From NCBI GenBank assembly GCA_902796745.1, contig CADBQC010000121.1, positions 1-6,243 on the forward strand: a stretch of 6,243 nucleotides of DNA. Direction: 5' to 3'. The position numbers were made by a program, and so were the translations under genes. The DNA is from an uncultured Pseudomonadota bacterium. Lineage in GTDB: Bacteria > Pseudomonadota > Alphaproteobacteria > RUG11792. Below are positions 1-6,243 of the stretch, piece after piece (position 1 is the stretch's first letter; every line of letters begins with the position of its first letter). The notes beneath the pieces were generated by a model. The model was given only the letters and a program-made list of their open reading frames with translations. It did not search any database and had not been told where the DNA came from.

Positions 1-53
1 GCATCTGACTTTTAATCAGAGGGTCACAGGTTCGAACCCTGTTGAGCCCACCA
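1..53 (+). tRNA. tRNA-Lys(TTT), 5' end cut off by window
   Basis: This is the 3' part of a lysine tRNA. The anticodon stem TCTGA/TCAGA (4-8, 16-20) encloses the loop CTTTTAA with anticodon TTT at 11-13. A 5-base variable loop follows, then the T-arm ACAGG-TTCGAAC-CCTGT (26-42), the acceptor 3' strand TGAGCCC (43-49), discriminator A50 and an encoded CCA (51-53). The acceptor 5' strand and nearly all of the D-arm lie before the window. It is followed after 6 bases by tRNA-Glu in the same direction, so the two are probably cotranscribed. Confidence 0.93.
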
Positions 54-59
54 CTAAAC

Positions 60-135
60 GTCTCCTTCGTCTAGGGGTCTAGGACACCGCCCTTTCACGG
101 CGACAACACGGGTTCAAATCCCGTAGGAGACGCCA
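60..135 (+). tRNA. tRNA-Glu(TTC)
   Basis: This is a complete glutamate tRNA. The acceptor stem GTCTCCT/AGGAGAC (60-66, 125-131) is fully paired. The D-arm is of the usual tRNA-Glu form, with a short GTC stem. The anticodon loop is CTTTCAC with anticodon TTC at 94-96. The T-arm is ACGGG-TTCAAAT-CCCGT (108-124), followed by discriminator G132 and an encoded CCA (133-135). The outermost anticodon-stem pair is a C-A mismatch (C87 against A103); the other four pairs are Watson-Crick. radA begins 16 bases after the CCA. Confidence 0.96.
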
Positions 136-151
136 TGTTGTAGTGAAGACG

Positions 152-1513
152 ATGGCTAATAAAGCACAAAAATATGTATGTCAGGCATGTGGGGCGATGT
201 TCTCAAAATGGATGGGGCAGTGTGATATATGCAAAGGCTGGAATTGTGTGGAAGAAGAACTGCAAAACTCACACAGTGCAAGCCCGCAAACGATAGTTCC
301 TGAGCATTTTTTTGAAAAGATATCGGAAAGTTATAAGCAACACGCGACTACATCTAGACATGAGACCGAAATGGGTGAAATAAATCGCGTTTTGGGTGGT
401 GGATTTGTCGATGGTTCTGTGATTTTACTAGGAGGTAATCCTGGAATAGGCAAATCGACATTACTTATGCAACTTTTATCAGAAATACGAGGAATAGAAC
501 ATTGCATATACATATCAGCTGAAGAATCCACGAAGCAAGTCTCAATGAGAGCGCAACGACTTAAAGTTACCAATGATAACTTAAGGATTGCATCATCGTC
601 AAATATACATCAGATTTTGCTAGCCTTAAGCGAAATCAAGCACAATAGCATTGTTGTTATTGATTCTATCCAGACGATTTCATCAGATTTAATACAATCA
701 CCGCCTGGCAGTATATCCCAAGTTAGGTTTTGCACTCAGGAATTGGTCAATTTCGCAAAAACCAACGATGTTGTTGTTATAATAGTTGGTCATGTAACAA
801 AAGATGGCGCAATTGCTGGCCCCAAAACTCTAGAGCATATGGTTGATTGTGTACTGTATTTTGAAGGCGACAAGGCGTACGATTACCGAATATTGAGATG
901 TGAAAAAAATAGGTATGGCTCAACCGACGAAATCGGTGTGTTTTCAATGACAACAGAAGGATTACGTGAGGTAGCTAACCCATCATCTGCATTTCTTTCT
1001 GAATATGATAATAACGTTAGTGGTGTTGCAGTTTTTTCTGGAATTGAAGGGACTAGACCGATTTTGTCGGAAATACAAGCTCTTGTGTCAAACACCTCAA
1101 ATCCAGCTCCACGACGCTCTGCTATAGGTTTTGATCCATATAGGCTATCGATGCTGGTAGCTGTGCTGTCAAATAGATGTAAACTAAATTTTGCCAATAA
1201 AGACGTTTATTTAAATGTTGCAGGTGGATTAAAAATAACCGAACCTGCGATAGATTTAGCTGTCGTTGCTGCAATAGTTTCGTCAGCCTTCCATAGACCA
1301 TTACCGCAAGGGGCTGTATTCTTTGGTGAAGTTAGTCTTTCTGGCGAAATACGTCAATCACATCTATCTTACTCGCGGATAAAAGAGGCACAAAAACTTG
1401 GGTTTTCGGAGGTTATCTGCTCATACAAAACCGAAGATTTTGATAAGAATGAAAAAATTAGATTACGAAAAATAAAATCAATTCGGGAAATCTTGGGAAT
1501 TTTAAATAAATAA
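152..1513 (+). CDS. radA: DNA repair protein RadA (Sms)
   Basis: RadA is a RecA-like ATPase and branch-migration helicase that acts with RecA on recombination intermediates during DNA repair. The 453-residue protein shows all family domains in order. A C4 zinc finger has Cys10, 13, 24 and 27. The RecA-like core has Walker A GGNPGIGKST at about 94-103 (Lys101) and Walker B VVIDS near 168-172. The RadA-specific KNRFG motif appears as KNRYG at 252-256. A C-terminal Lon-protease-like domain (about 275-450) includes YLNVAGGLKITEPAIDLA and FFGEVSLSGEIRQ. The length is normal for the family. I chose the ATG at 152 because MANKAQKYVCQACG matches the usual RadA N terminus; a GTG at 143 in the same frame would add only three residues. 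No strong ribosome-binding site is visible, only GAAG just upstream. The gene lies directly behind tRNA-Glu with no terminator between, so readthrough from the tRNA promoter is likely. Identity is very secure. Confidence 0.97.
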   Translation: MANKAQKYVCQACGAMFSKWMGQCDICKGWNCVEEELQNSHSASPQTIVPEHFFEKISESYKQHATTSRHETEMGEINRVLGGGFVDGSVILLGGNPGIGKSTLLMQLLSEIRGIEHCIYISAEESTKQVSMRAQRLKVTNDNLRIASSSNIHQILLALSEIKHNSIVVIDSIQTISSDLIQSPPGSISQVRFCTQELVNFAKTNDVVVIIVGHVTKDGAIAGPKTLEHMVDCVLYFEGDKAYDYRILRCEKNRYGSTDEIGVFSMTTEGLREVANPSSAFLSEYDNNVSGVAVFSGIEGTRPILSEIQALVSNTSNPAPRRSAIGFDPYRLSMLVAVLSNRCKLNFANKDVYLNVAGGLKITEPAIDLAVVAAIVSSAFHRPLPQGAVFFGEVSLSGEIRQSHLSYSRIKEAQKLGFSEVICSYKTEDFDKNEKIRLRKIKSIREILGILNK

Positions 1514-1586
1514 GATATCTACCCCTATTTTTGAAATAAATATATTTTTAATATATCTAATATTTTATATAAACAATAATTTTAAT

Positions 1587-1590
1587 GGAG
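1587..1590 (+). promoter_or_regulatory. Ribosome-binding site of terL
   Basis: GGAG lies 7 bases before the ATG at 1598, an ideal Shine-Dalgarno position. It is the clearest such site in the window and fixes the start of the terminase gene. The region before it (1514-1586) is almost pure A/T with several TATA-like words, so no promoter there can be singled out; a TTGAAA at 1531-1536 is the only -35 candidate. Confidence 0.7.
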
Positions 1591-1597
1591 ATTAAAT

Positions 1598-2893
1598 ATG
1601 AATTTGAATAAAATAAATATTAATGAACAAAATAACAATCAAGTCATTCCAAACTGGCACGATATAGCCAGACCGGAACAACGTATTCCAAATACCGATA
1701 AATGGCTATGGTTAATACTTGCCGGACGCGGTTTTGGAAAAACTCGCACCGGTGCTGAATCAGTAATGGAACTAGTCAATAGCGGAAAATATAAAAGTAT
1801 TGCAATAGTCGGAAAATCAGTTGTTGAGGCAAGAGATGTTATGGTAGAAGGCCTGTCTGGGCTCCTATCGACAACGATAGCTCAGAAAATGTATAAAAAT
1901 CAGGAAGAACAAATCGAAGATAGCAATATCTTGAAATTTAAATTTTATCGCTCGAGAAATTTGATAGTTTGGGAAAACGGAGCAAAGGCATACCTCATAG
2001 GCGCAGATCATTATGAAAAAATCAGAGGATATCAATTCGATTTGGTCTGGATGGATGAATTTGCAAAATATAATCATCCGAAGGAAACTTGGCACCAAAT
2101 ATTGTTTTCATTGCGCCTTGGGGATGATCCCAAATGTATCGTAACAACTACCCCAAAGCCACTGAAAACTTTGAAAAAAATGGTAGATTCTGAAGGCACC
2201 TACTTAACTCAAGGCTCAACTTTTCAGAACGAAGAGAATTTGAGTAAACGATTTTTGAAAACTGTAAAGGAAACTTATGCAAATACCTGGCTAGGCAAAC
2301 AAGAGCTTGAAGGACAATTGATAATGGTGAAAGAAAATACTGTCTGGAAAAAATCCGATATACAGCACAACGACATTGATCGTGAAGCATTAGAACGAGT
2401 GGTGATAGGTGTTGATCCTGCAGTTAGTTCAAACGACAATTCAGACGAAACTGGGATAATCGTTGCCGGAGTAGGATATGATGAAAAAATATATGTGCTT
2501 GATGATTTGAGTGGTAAATATTCTGCGCCCGAATGGGCAAAAATAGTTTGTCGAGCTTGTCATGACTACAGTGCAAGTTGCATAGTCGCAGAGACCAACA
2601 ATGGCGGAGATCTTGTAAGTGAGATGATCAAGACAATTAATCCATACGCCCCATTCAGACAAGTGCGCGCGATAAAAGGTAAAATTGCAAGGGCAGAACC
2701 TATTTCGCTTTTGTATAGCAACAGGCGCGTGTTTCATACGAAAGAATTTTTAGCTCTGGAGGAACAAATGTGTGACCTGACATACGATGGGAAAATCGAA
2801 AAATCCCCCGATAGAGTTGACGCACTTGTATGGGCAATTTTGGAACTAAAAAACAAAAAAGAACCATTAAATATTTCAATTGTAGGTTTTTAA
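1598..2893 (+). CDS. Terminase large subunit, GTA/phage type (DNA-packaging motor)
   Basis: Large terminases cut concatemeric DNA and pump it into a procapsid; the alphaproteobacterial gene transfer agent uses a relative. This 431-residue protein looks complete. Its N-terminal ATPase has Walker A AGRGFGKT (Lys48), the LWLILAGRGFGKTRTGAE context typical of GTA/COG5323 terminases, Walker B LVWMDE (Asp153, Glu154) and a coupling motif TTTPKP (183-188). The C-terminal RNase H-like nuclease half shows the expected acidic residues: Asp273 in IGVDPA, Glu332 in IVAETNNGG and Asp408 in PDRVDALVWA. A good GGAG ribosome-binding site precedes the ATG. No small terminase, portal, protease, capsid or tail gene is adjacent; radA lies before it and psd after. 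Its AT- and lysine-rich make-up resembles the neighbouring genes, suggesting long residence. It could be a dispersed GTA gene, as known in Rickettsiales, or a prophage relic kept under selection. The family call is secure; the biological role is inferred. Confidence 0.9.
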   Translation: MNLNKININEQNNNQVIPNWHDIARPEQRIPNTDKWLWLILAGRGFGKTRTGAESVMELVNSGKYKSIAIVGKSVVEARDVMVEGLSGLLSTTIAQKMYKNQEEQIEDSNILKFKFYRSRNLIVWENGAKAYLIGADHYEKIRGYQFDLVWMDEFAKYNHPKETWHQILFSLRLGDDPKCIVTTTPKPLKTLKKMVDSEGTYLTQGSTFQNEENLSKRFLKTVKETYANTWLGKQELEGQLIMVKENTVWKKSDIQHNDIDREALERVVIGVDPAVSSNDNSDETGIIVAGVGYDEKIYVLDDLSGKYSAPEWAKIVCRACHDYSASCIVAETNNGGDLVSEMIKTINPYAPFRQVRAIKGKIARAEPISLLYSNRRVFHTKEFLALEEQMCDLTYDGKIEKSPDRVDALVWAILELKNKKEPLNISIVGF

Positions 2894-2992
2894 TTTTATG
2901 AAAATAATGTATTTTTTTACAAAATATTGTATCAATTCATTGCGATGGAAACCGATAACAAAATGATGTATACAAACTTGGAAAAAATAGTT

Positions 2993-3020
2993 TTGACAGA
3001 AAAACATATGCTAATATGAA
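2993..3020 (+). promoter_or_regulatory. Probable sigma-70 promoter of psd-dedA
   Basis: A perfect TTGACA (-35) at 2993-2998 is followed after 16 bases by TATGAA (3015-3020), a four-of-six -10 match. Transcription would begin near 3027, which is just past the GTG at 3026 and about 23 bases before the ATG at 3050. The promoter therefore supports the ATG as the real psd start. The -10 is imperfect, and a nearby TAATAT (3012-3017) is spaced too closely (13 bases) to be preferred. Confidence 0.5.
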
Positions 3021-3049
3021 TTTATGTGGATTTAGTGGGTTTTCGGATT

Positions 3050-3748
3050 ATGACCTTTTGTGGAGTAGATTTTTCAATTCATAAGGAGGGATTTAGATTC
3101 ATAGCTATTGGAGCTGGGTTATCGCTGTTTTGTATGTTTTTCTCATCGAATATAACGTGGATTTGCATCATCTTAACGCTGTTTTGTGCATTTTTCTTCA
3201 GAAATCCTAAACGCGTAATACCAGCAGGAGATGAGCTTGTAGTGAGCCCGGCTGACGGAAAAGTTGTCAATATAAGTCTAGAAACGCCAGGTGCAGAATT
3301 GGGCTTAGGAGAAGAAAAACGCTATAGAATAAGCATATTTCTCAGCATCACCAATGTGCATATAAACAGAATTCCGGTAAATGGAAAAATAAAAAGCATT
3401 ATATACCAGCCGGGTTCGTTCTTAAATGCTTCCCTGGATAAAGCAAGCGTTTTTAATGAAAAAAATACTTTAGTTATGGAAGTAAATGAACAACCAGAAA
3501 ATCTAATGGCATTTAGCCAAATAGCTGGCGTTATTGCAAGACGAATAGTTTGCGAAGCTCATGAAGGACAACAAGTAACCAAAGGTGAAATTTTTGGTTT
3601 AATACGGTTTGGTAGTAGATGTGACATTTGGCTACCGCTCGGAGCCATACCTCAGGTAGTTGTCGGACAAACTGCTGTCGCTGGAGAAACTGTTCTTGCT
3701 GATTTAGCAATAAAGGAAGGAACGCTACGTGAAGGCGTCGTTATATAA
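3050..3748 (+). CDS. psd: Phosphatidylserine decarboxylase proenzyme
   Basis: Psd decarboxylates phosphatidylserine to phosphatidylethanolamine at the inner membrane. It cleaves itself to make a pyruvoyl cofactor. The 232-residue protein is the short form (about 200-235 residues) found in Rickettsia and many alphaproteobacteria. Two hydrophobic segments (about 16-33 and 35-50) anchor it. FFRNP (49-53), SPADG (66-70, likely catalytic Asp69), SIFLSITNVHINRIP (95-109, likely catalytic His104), the NASLDKAS block (126-133) and IARRIV follow. The self-cleavage site is IRFGSR, where Ser189 would become the pyruvoyl group, giving a small C-terminal alpha chain of about 44 residues. I prefer the ATG at 3050 over the in-frame GTG at 3026 because of family length and the promoter position; the ribosome-binding site is weak. 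dedA follows after 3 bases. In many alphaproteobacteria psd is followed by the phosphatidylserine synthase gene pssA, which is not seen here. Confidence 0.95.
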   Translation: MTFCGVDFSIHKEGFRFIAIGAGLSLFCMFFSSNITWICIILTLFCAFFFRNPKRVIPAGDELVVSPADGKVVNISLETPGAELGLGEEKRYRISIFLSITNVHINRIPVNGKIKSIIYQPGSFLNASLDKASVFNEKNTLVMEVNEQPENLMAFSQIAGVIARRIVCEAHEGQQVTKGEIFGLIRFGSRCDIWLPLGAIPQVVVGQTAVAGETVLADLAIKEGTLREGVVI

Positions 3749-3751
3749 TCA

Positions 3752-4315
3752 ATGTTTGATTCAAATGTAGTAACAGATTTTGTACGTGAGTGGGGATATA
3801 TCGCCGTTTTTATAGGGTCATTGTTCGAAGGAGAAGTGATCCTAATAACGGCAAGTGCACTAGCTGCACTAGGATATCTAGACTTAACCAAAGTGTTTTT
3901 TGTCTCGCTGTGCACAACAGTATTTGCTGATCAGTTCTTGTTTTTCTTGGGTTATAAACTCGGAACTGACTGGTTAATAAAAAGATTGCCCAAACTAGAA
4001 CCGGCAAGGGCAAAGGTCTTTAAGTTATTGCACACCATGGATATATTTTTCATATTTGCATTCAGATTTGTTTACGGCATACGAACTATAAGCCCATTGA
4101 TAATTGGTTCGGCAAAAATCCAGCCACGAAGATTTGTAATATTCAATATGCTTTCTGGATTATGTTGGGCGAGTGCAGGATGTTTTATTGGTTATGTCGG
4201 CGCAGATGTCATAATGGATGGAAAATTCGATTCAATGCCTGCAATGCTAGCGCTCTCAATACTATTAGCAATAGTAGCGGCAGTCATATACCTAGCACGG
4301 AAGATAAGGGAATAA
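3752..4315 (+). CDS. DedA family integral membrane protein (SNARE-associated/VTT domain)
   Basis: DedA proteins are inner-membrane transporters; several members recycle the lipid carrier undecaprenyl phosphate, and others affect phosphatidylethanolamine distribution, proton-motive force or drug tolerance. The 187-residue protein is of normal length. It has the early acidic motif GSLFEGEVILI (22-32), followed by ADQFLFFLGYKLG (59-71), in place of the more usual GD...GY.IGR..G. The family signature FRFVYGIRTISPLIIG lies at 104-119, with the conserved Arg105 and Arg111, and the N...GLCWA segment (132-140) precedes two more hydrophobic stretches, the last at about 163-181. The basic tail ARKIRE is probably cytoplasmic. 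The start lies 3 bases after the psd stop, which makes translational coupling and a shared transcript likely. No clear ribosome-binding site of its own is visible (GAAGG is 16 bases upstream). Pairing with psd suggests a role in phospholipid or envelope lipid handling. The exact substrate cannot be told from sequence. Confidence 0.9.
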   Translation: MFDSNVVTDFVREWGYIAVFIGSLFEGEVILITASALAALGYLDLTKVFFVSLCTTVFADQFLFFLGYKLGTDWLIKRLPKLEPARAKVFKLLHTMDIFFIFAFRFVYGIRTISPLIIGSAKIQPRRFVIFNMLSGLCWASAGCFIGYVGADVIMDGKFDSMPAMLALSILLAIVAAVIYLARKIRE

Positions 4316-4321
4316 ATTTCC

Positions 4322-4382
4322 AAATGAATTGCGCAAAAATTTGTTATGATGCATCTATTTTAGATATAAAGCAATTCACTTT
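4322..4382. repeat. Bulged inverted repeat between convergent dedA and acs
   Basis: AAATGAATTGC (4322-4332) and GCAATTCACTTT (4371-4382) are complementary over 11 pairs with one bulged base. Inside the 38-base loop a small hairpin ATCTA-TTT-TAGAT (4353-4365) can form. The right arm overlaps the acs stop codon (4376-4378). It could act as a 3'-end structure for both converging transcripts, but there is no clean T-run after either side, so it is not a classical intrinsic terminator. Confidence 0.3.
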
Positions 4383-6178
4383 AGCTTACACATATCTGGG
4401 CAAAAGATTGGATTTTTGACTGATACTTTCAGAATTTTGATTACTTCGGAGTTAATAACGGAATGAAGCTCTGGTAAGTTTTCACCGCCATTAGCCAGAT
4501 TCCGAAGTAATTTTCGAACGATCTTTCCAGATCTTGTTTTAGGCAAATCTGGGACAAACACTATATAATCTGGTTTGGCAATAGAGCCGATGTTATTGCG
4601 TGTGGAGTTTACTATTTTTTTGACAATTTCTGCGAAGTCATTCCTTTCTAGAGGACTTGTTAATACAACGTAAGCAAATGCGGTTTGTCCTTTAAGTTCA
4701 TCCGGAATGGCAACAACCGCGGATTCTTTAACTTCGGAAACTTTATTTATTGCGCATTCAAACTCGGCGGTACCTAATCTATGCCCAGATATATTTATGA
4801 CGTCATCCATTCTGCCTTTTATTTTTACGTCTGTGCCTTGATATACAGCGCCATCGCCTGTTTTATATAAGGCATCATCCGGCGTTGTGTGTTCATGAAC
4901 AATTGCCTTATATAGCCCCGGGAATTTGTTTTTGATAACTAATTCGCCATCAATTATATCTGTTTCTACTCCAAAAAACGGTTTACCGGCTACTCCTGGA
5001 GTTTGCTCTAGATTGCGCAAAGGCGCGAGAATTATGCCTCCGGTTTCTGTTTGCCACCAGGTATCCATTATTGGGCATTTCTTGTTTCCAACTGTTTCGA
5101 AATACCATTTCCAGGCAGATTTATTTATTGGCTCACCGACGGTACCAAGAACTCTCAGTGATGACAGATCGTGTTTCTTTACCAACTTTTTATTAAACAT
5201 CTGGAGAGATCTAATGGCGGTTGGGGCTGTATAAAATATAGAAACTTTTTCTTGCTCGATAATCTTCCAATATCTGTCAGCTTGAGGATAAGTTGGGCTT
5301 CCACTGAATATTACCGTAGTTAATCCGTGAAAAAGTGGAGCATAGGTTATGTAACTATGTCCGGTTATCCAGCCAATATCTGATGTGCAAAAGTAAACAT
5401 CATCTCTTCTTATACCGAATATTACCTTAAATGTTGTTGCAACATAAAGCATATATGGCAAAGCGGAATGCAATACCCCCTTTGGTGTCCCAGATGAACC
5501 TGAGGTGTATAAGATAAATAAATTATCCTCTGATGTTTGCCATTCTATTCCTGCTTCTGCATTATTAGAAAATGATATATTATCGAGATTTATAACGTCT
5601 ATATCAAAATCACTTGGTATATTCTTCGCCAATTTTATTTCTTTTCCACCGCGACGAAACGAAGTGATGGTTAAAAGTGCCTTGGCGTTTGAGGTAGTCA
5701 GGCGATATTTCAATGCTTCCGGCGAAAATCCAGCGAAAACAACCAGATGAATAGCGCCAATCCTGGCACAAGCCAACATAGATGCGACTGCTTCAGGTGT
5801 CATCGGCATATAAATTCCAACCACATCGTTTTTTTTGATGCCATGACTTTTCAAAATTGAGGCTATTTGTATGACCATTTGCTGAAGCTCAGCATAAGAA
5901 ATTTCGCGACGCTCATTTTCTTCGTCACCATGCCAAATAATAGCTGTTTTTTCAGAAGTTTTAGCGGCATGTCTATCAACGCAGTTATAGCAGACATTTG
6001 TAACTCCTCCAAAGAGCCATTCCTTTTTTTCATTGTCATATGCTGAATTTGGAACACGTTTCCACGCAATATCTTTCACATATCGCATCCAGAACTCATT
6101 AGGATCTTTTATCGAATTTTTATAAACTTCTTCATAAACTTGAGCGTTTTCCCAGACTATCTCGTGTTCAAAATTCAT
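4376..6178 (-). CDS. acs: Acetyl-CoA synthetase (AMP-forming)
   Basis: Acs activates acetate with ATP and CoA to acetyl-CoA in two steps through acetyl-AMP. The protein (600 residues from the ATG at 6178) has the ACAS N-terminal segment (VYEEVYKNS..PNEFW), the ATP-binding P-loop YTSGSSGTPKG (about 224-234), GWITGHSY (269-276), VGEPIN, and DTWWQTETGG (372-381) with the Trp that limits the acyl pocket to acetate (Trp375). The hinge GRMDDVINISGHRLG (455-469) and the C-terminal PKTRSGK follow, where the catalytic Lys552 sits in the PX4GK context that protein acetyltransferases modify in other bacteria. It is about 50 residues shorter than the E. coli enzyme, mainly from a shortened loop before the P-loop and another before the hinge. 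The in-frame ATG at 6229 is an alternative start adding 17 residues; I prefer 6178 because an inverted repeat covers the upstream part, but neither start has a good ribosome-binding site. Propionyl-CoA synthetase is less likely given WWQTETGG and VGEPIN. Confidence 0.93.
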   Translation of the reverse strand: MNFEHEIVWENAQVYEEVYKNSIKDPNEFWMRYVKDIAWKRVPNSAYDNEKKEWLFGGVTNVCYNCVDRHAAKTSEKTAIIWHGDEENERREISYAELQQMVIQIASILKSHGIKKNDVVGIYMPMTPEAVASMLACARIGAIHLVVFAGFSPEALKYRLTTSNAKALLTITSFRRGGKEIKLAKNIPSDFDIDVINLDNISFSNNAEAGIEWQTSEDNLFILYTSGSSGTPKGVLHSALPYMLYVATTFKVIFGIRRDDVYFCTSDIGWITGHSYITYAPLFHGLTTVIFSGSPTYPQADRYWKIIEQEKVSIFYTAPTAIRSLQMFNKKLVKKHDLSSLRVLGTVGEPINKSAWKWYFETVGNKKCPIMDTWWQTETGGIILAPLRNLEQTPGVAGKPFFGVETDIIDGELVIKNKFPGLYKAIVHEHTTPDDALYKTGDGAVYQGTDVKIKGRMDDVINISGHRLGTAEFECAINKVSEVKESAVVAIPDELKGQTAFAYVVLTSPLERNDFAEIVKKIVNSTRNNIGSIAKPDYIVFVPDLPKTRSGKIVRKLLRNLANGGENLPELHSVINSEVIKILKVSVKNPIFCPDMCKLK

Positions 6179-6200
6179 CAAAATAAGAAATTTGTCCCTC

Positions 6201-6243
6201 TGTAACAATATGCTATCACTCACAAACATTCATATTTGTTACA
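6201..6243. promoter_or_regulatory. Inverted repeat upstream of acs, possible operator
   Basis: TGTAACAATATG (6201-6212) and CATATTTGTTACA (6231-6243) are inverted copies differing by one inserted A, separated by 18 bases. The right arm runs to the window edge, so the repeat may be longer. It begins 22 bases before the acs ATG at 6178 and would suit a dimeric regulator or a 5' leader hairpin. If acs starts at 6229, most of it would instead be coding. No convincing -35/-10 pair could be placed here. Confidence 0.4.

Noticed and set aside
60..135. tRNA-Glu as an attachment site for an element carrying the terminase
   Set aside because: I found no second copy of the tRNA 3' end downstream, no integrase, and the housekeeping gene radA separates the tRNA from the terminase.
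883..1197. Minus-strand open frame of 104 codons inside radA
   Set aside because: Lies wholly antisense to a secure radA, has no recognisable motif and no ribosome-binding site; a shadow frame.
2918..2974. Small palindromes TACAA-AATA-TTGTA (2918-2931) and TGTATACA (2967-2974) between terL and psd
   Set aside because: Short, AT-rich and likely by chance; the first lacks GC pairs for a terminator and neither matches a known operator.
2898..3019. Two mini-frames after terL: 22 codons at 2898-2966 and 24 codons at 2945-3019
   Set aside because: Both are very short, have no ribosome-binding site and no recognised product, and the second overlaps the psd promoter. Not enough to call a gene or a remnant of a GTA portal gene.
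4162..4419. Plus-strand open frame of 85 codons overlapping the end of dedA
   Set aside because: Two thirds of it is out-of-frame dedA sequence and the rest crosses the acs 3' end; the Cys/Arg-rich product looks like frame-shifted coding.
4926..5234. Plus-strand open frame of 102 codons inside acs
   Set aside because: Antisense to conserved Acs motifs, including the WWQTETGG region; a shadow frame.
6180..6207. TTGTTA-17-TATTTT as an acs promoter on the minus strand
   Set aside because: Its -10 would sit almost on the ATG at 6178, so transcription would begin inside the gene; both boxes are only four-of-six matches.

Overview
The window is an AT-rich stretch of bacterial chromosome carrying housekeeping genes. 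The best-supported origin is a low-GC, probably host-associated alphaproteobacterium of Rickettsiales or Holosporales type. Two things point there: the phosphatidylserine decarboxylase is the short single-domain form and closely resembles, from memory, the Rickettsia protein; and a solitary terminase of the alphaproteobacterial gene-transfer-agent (GTA) type sits among housekeeping genes. This placement is inference, since no database search was possible.

Layout on the plus strand: the 3' part of a tRNA-Lys(TTT) and a complete tRNA-Glu(TTC) are followed after 16 bases by radA, a recombination ATPase (152-1513). After an AT-rich gap of 84 bases comes a full-length large terminase subunit (1598-2893) with ATPase and nuclease motifs intact but no other phage or GTA gene in view. 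A 156-base gap then carries a good TTGACA promoter for psd (3050-3748). A DedA-family membrane protein (3752-4315) follows only 3 bases later, so psd and dedA very likely form a membrane-lipid/envelope operon.

On the minus strand, converging on dedA, lies a compact AMP-forming acetyl-CoA synthetase, acs (4376-6178, possibly starting at 6229). An inverted repeat directly upstream could be a regulator site. The 60 bases between dedA and acs hold a bulged inverted repeat that might form a shared 3' structure.

The genes do not form one pathway: translation and recombination (tRNAs, radA), a GTA relic or domesticated terminase, membrane lipid synthesis (psd, dedA) and acetate activation (acs). 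There is no non-coding stretch longer than 300 bases. I found no insertion sequence, CRISPR array or new multi-gene system. The lone terminase is the most unusual element.
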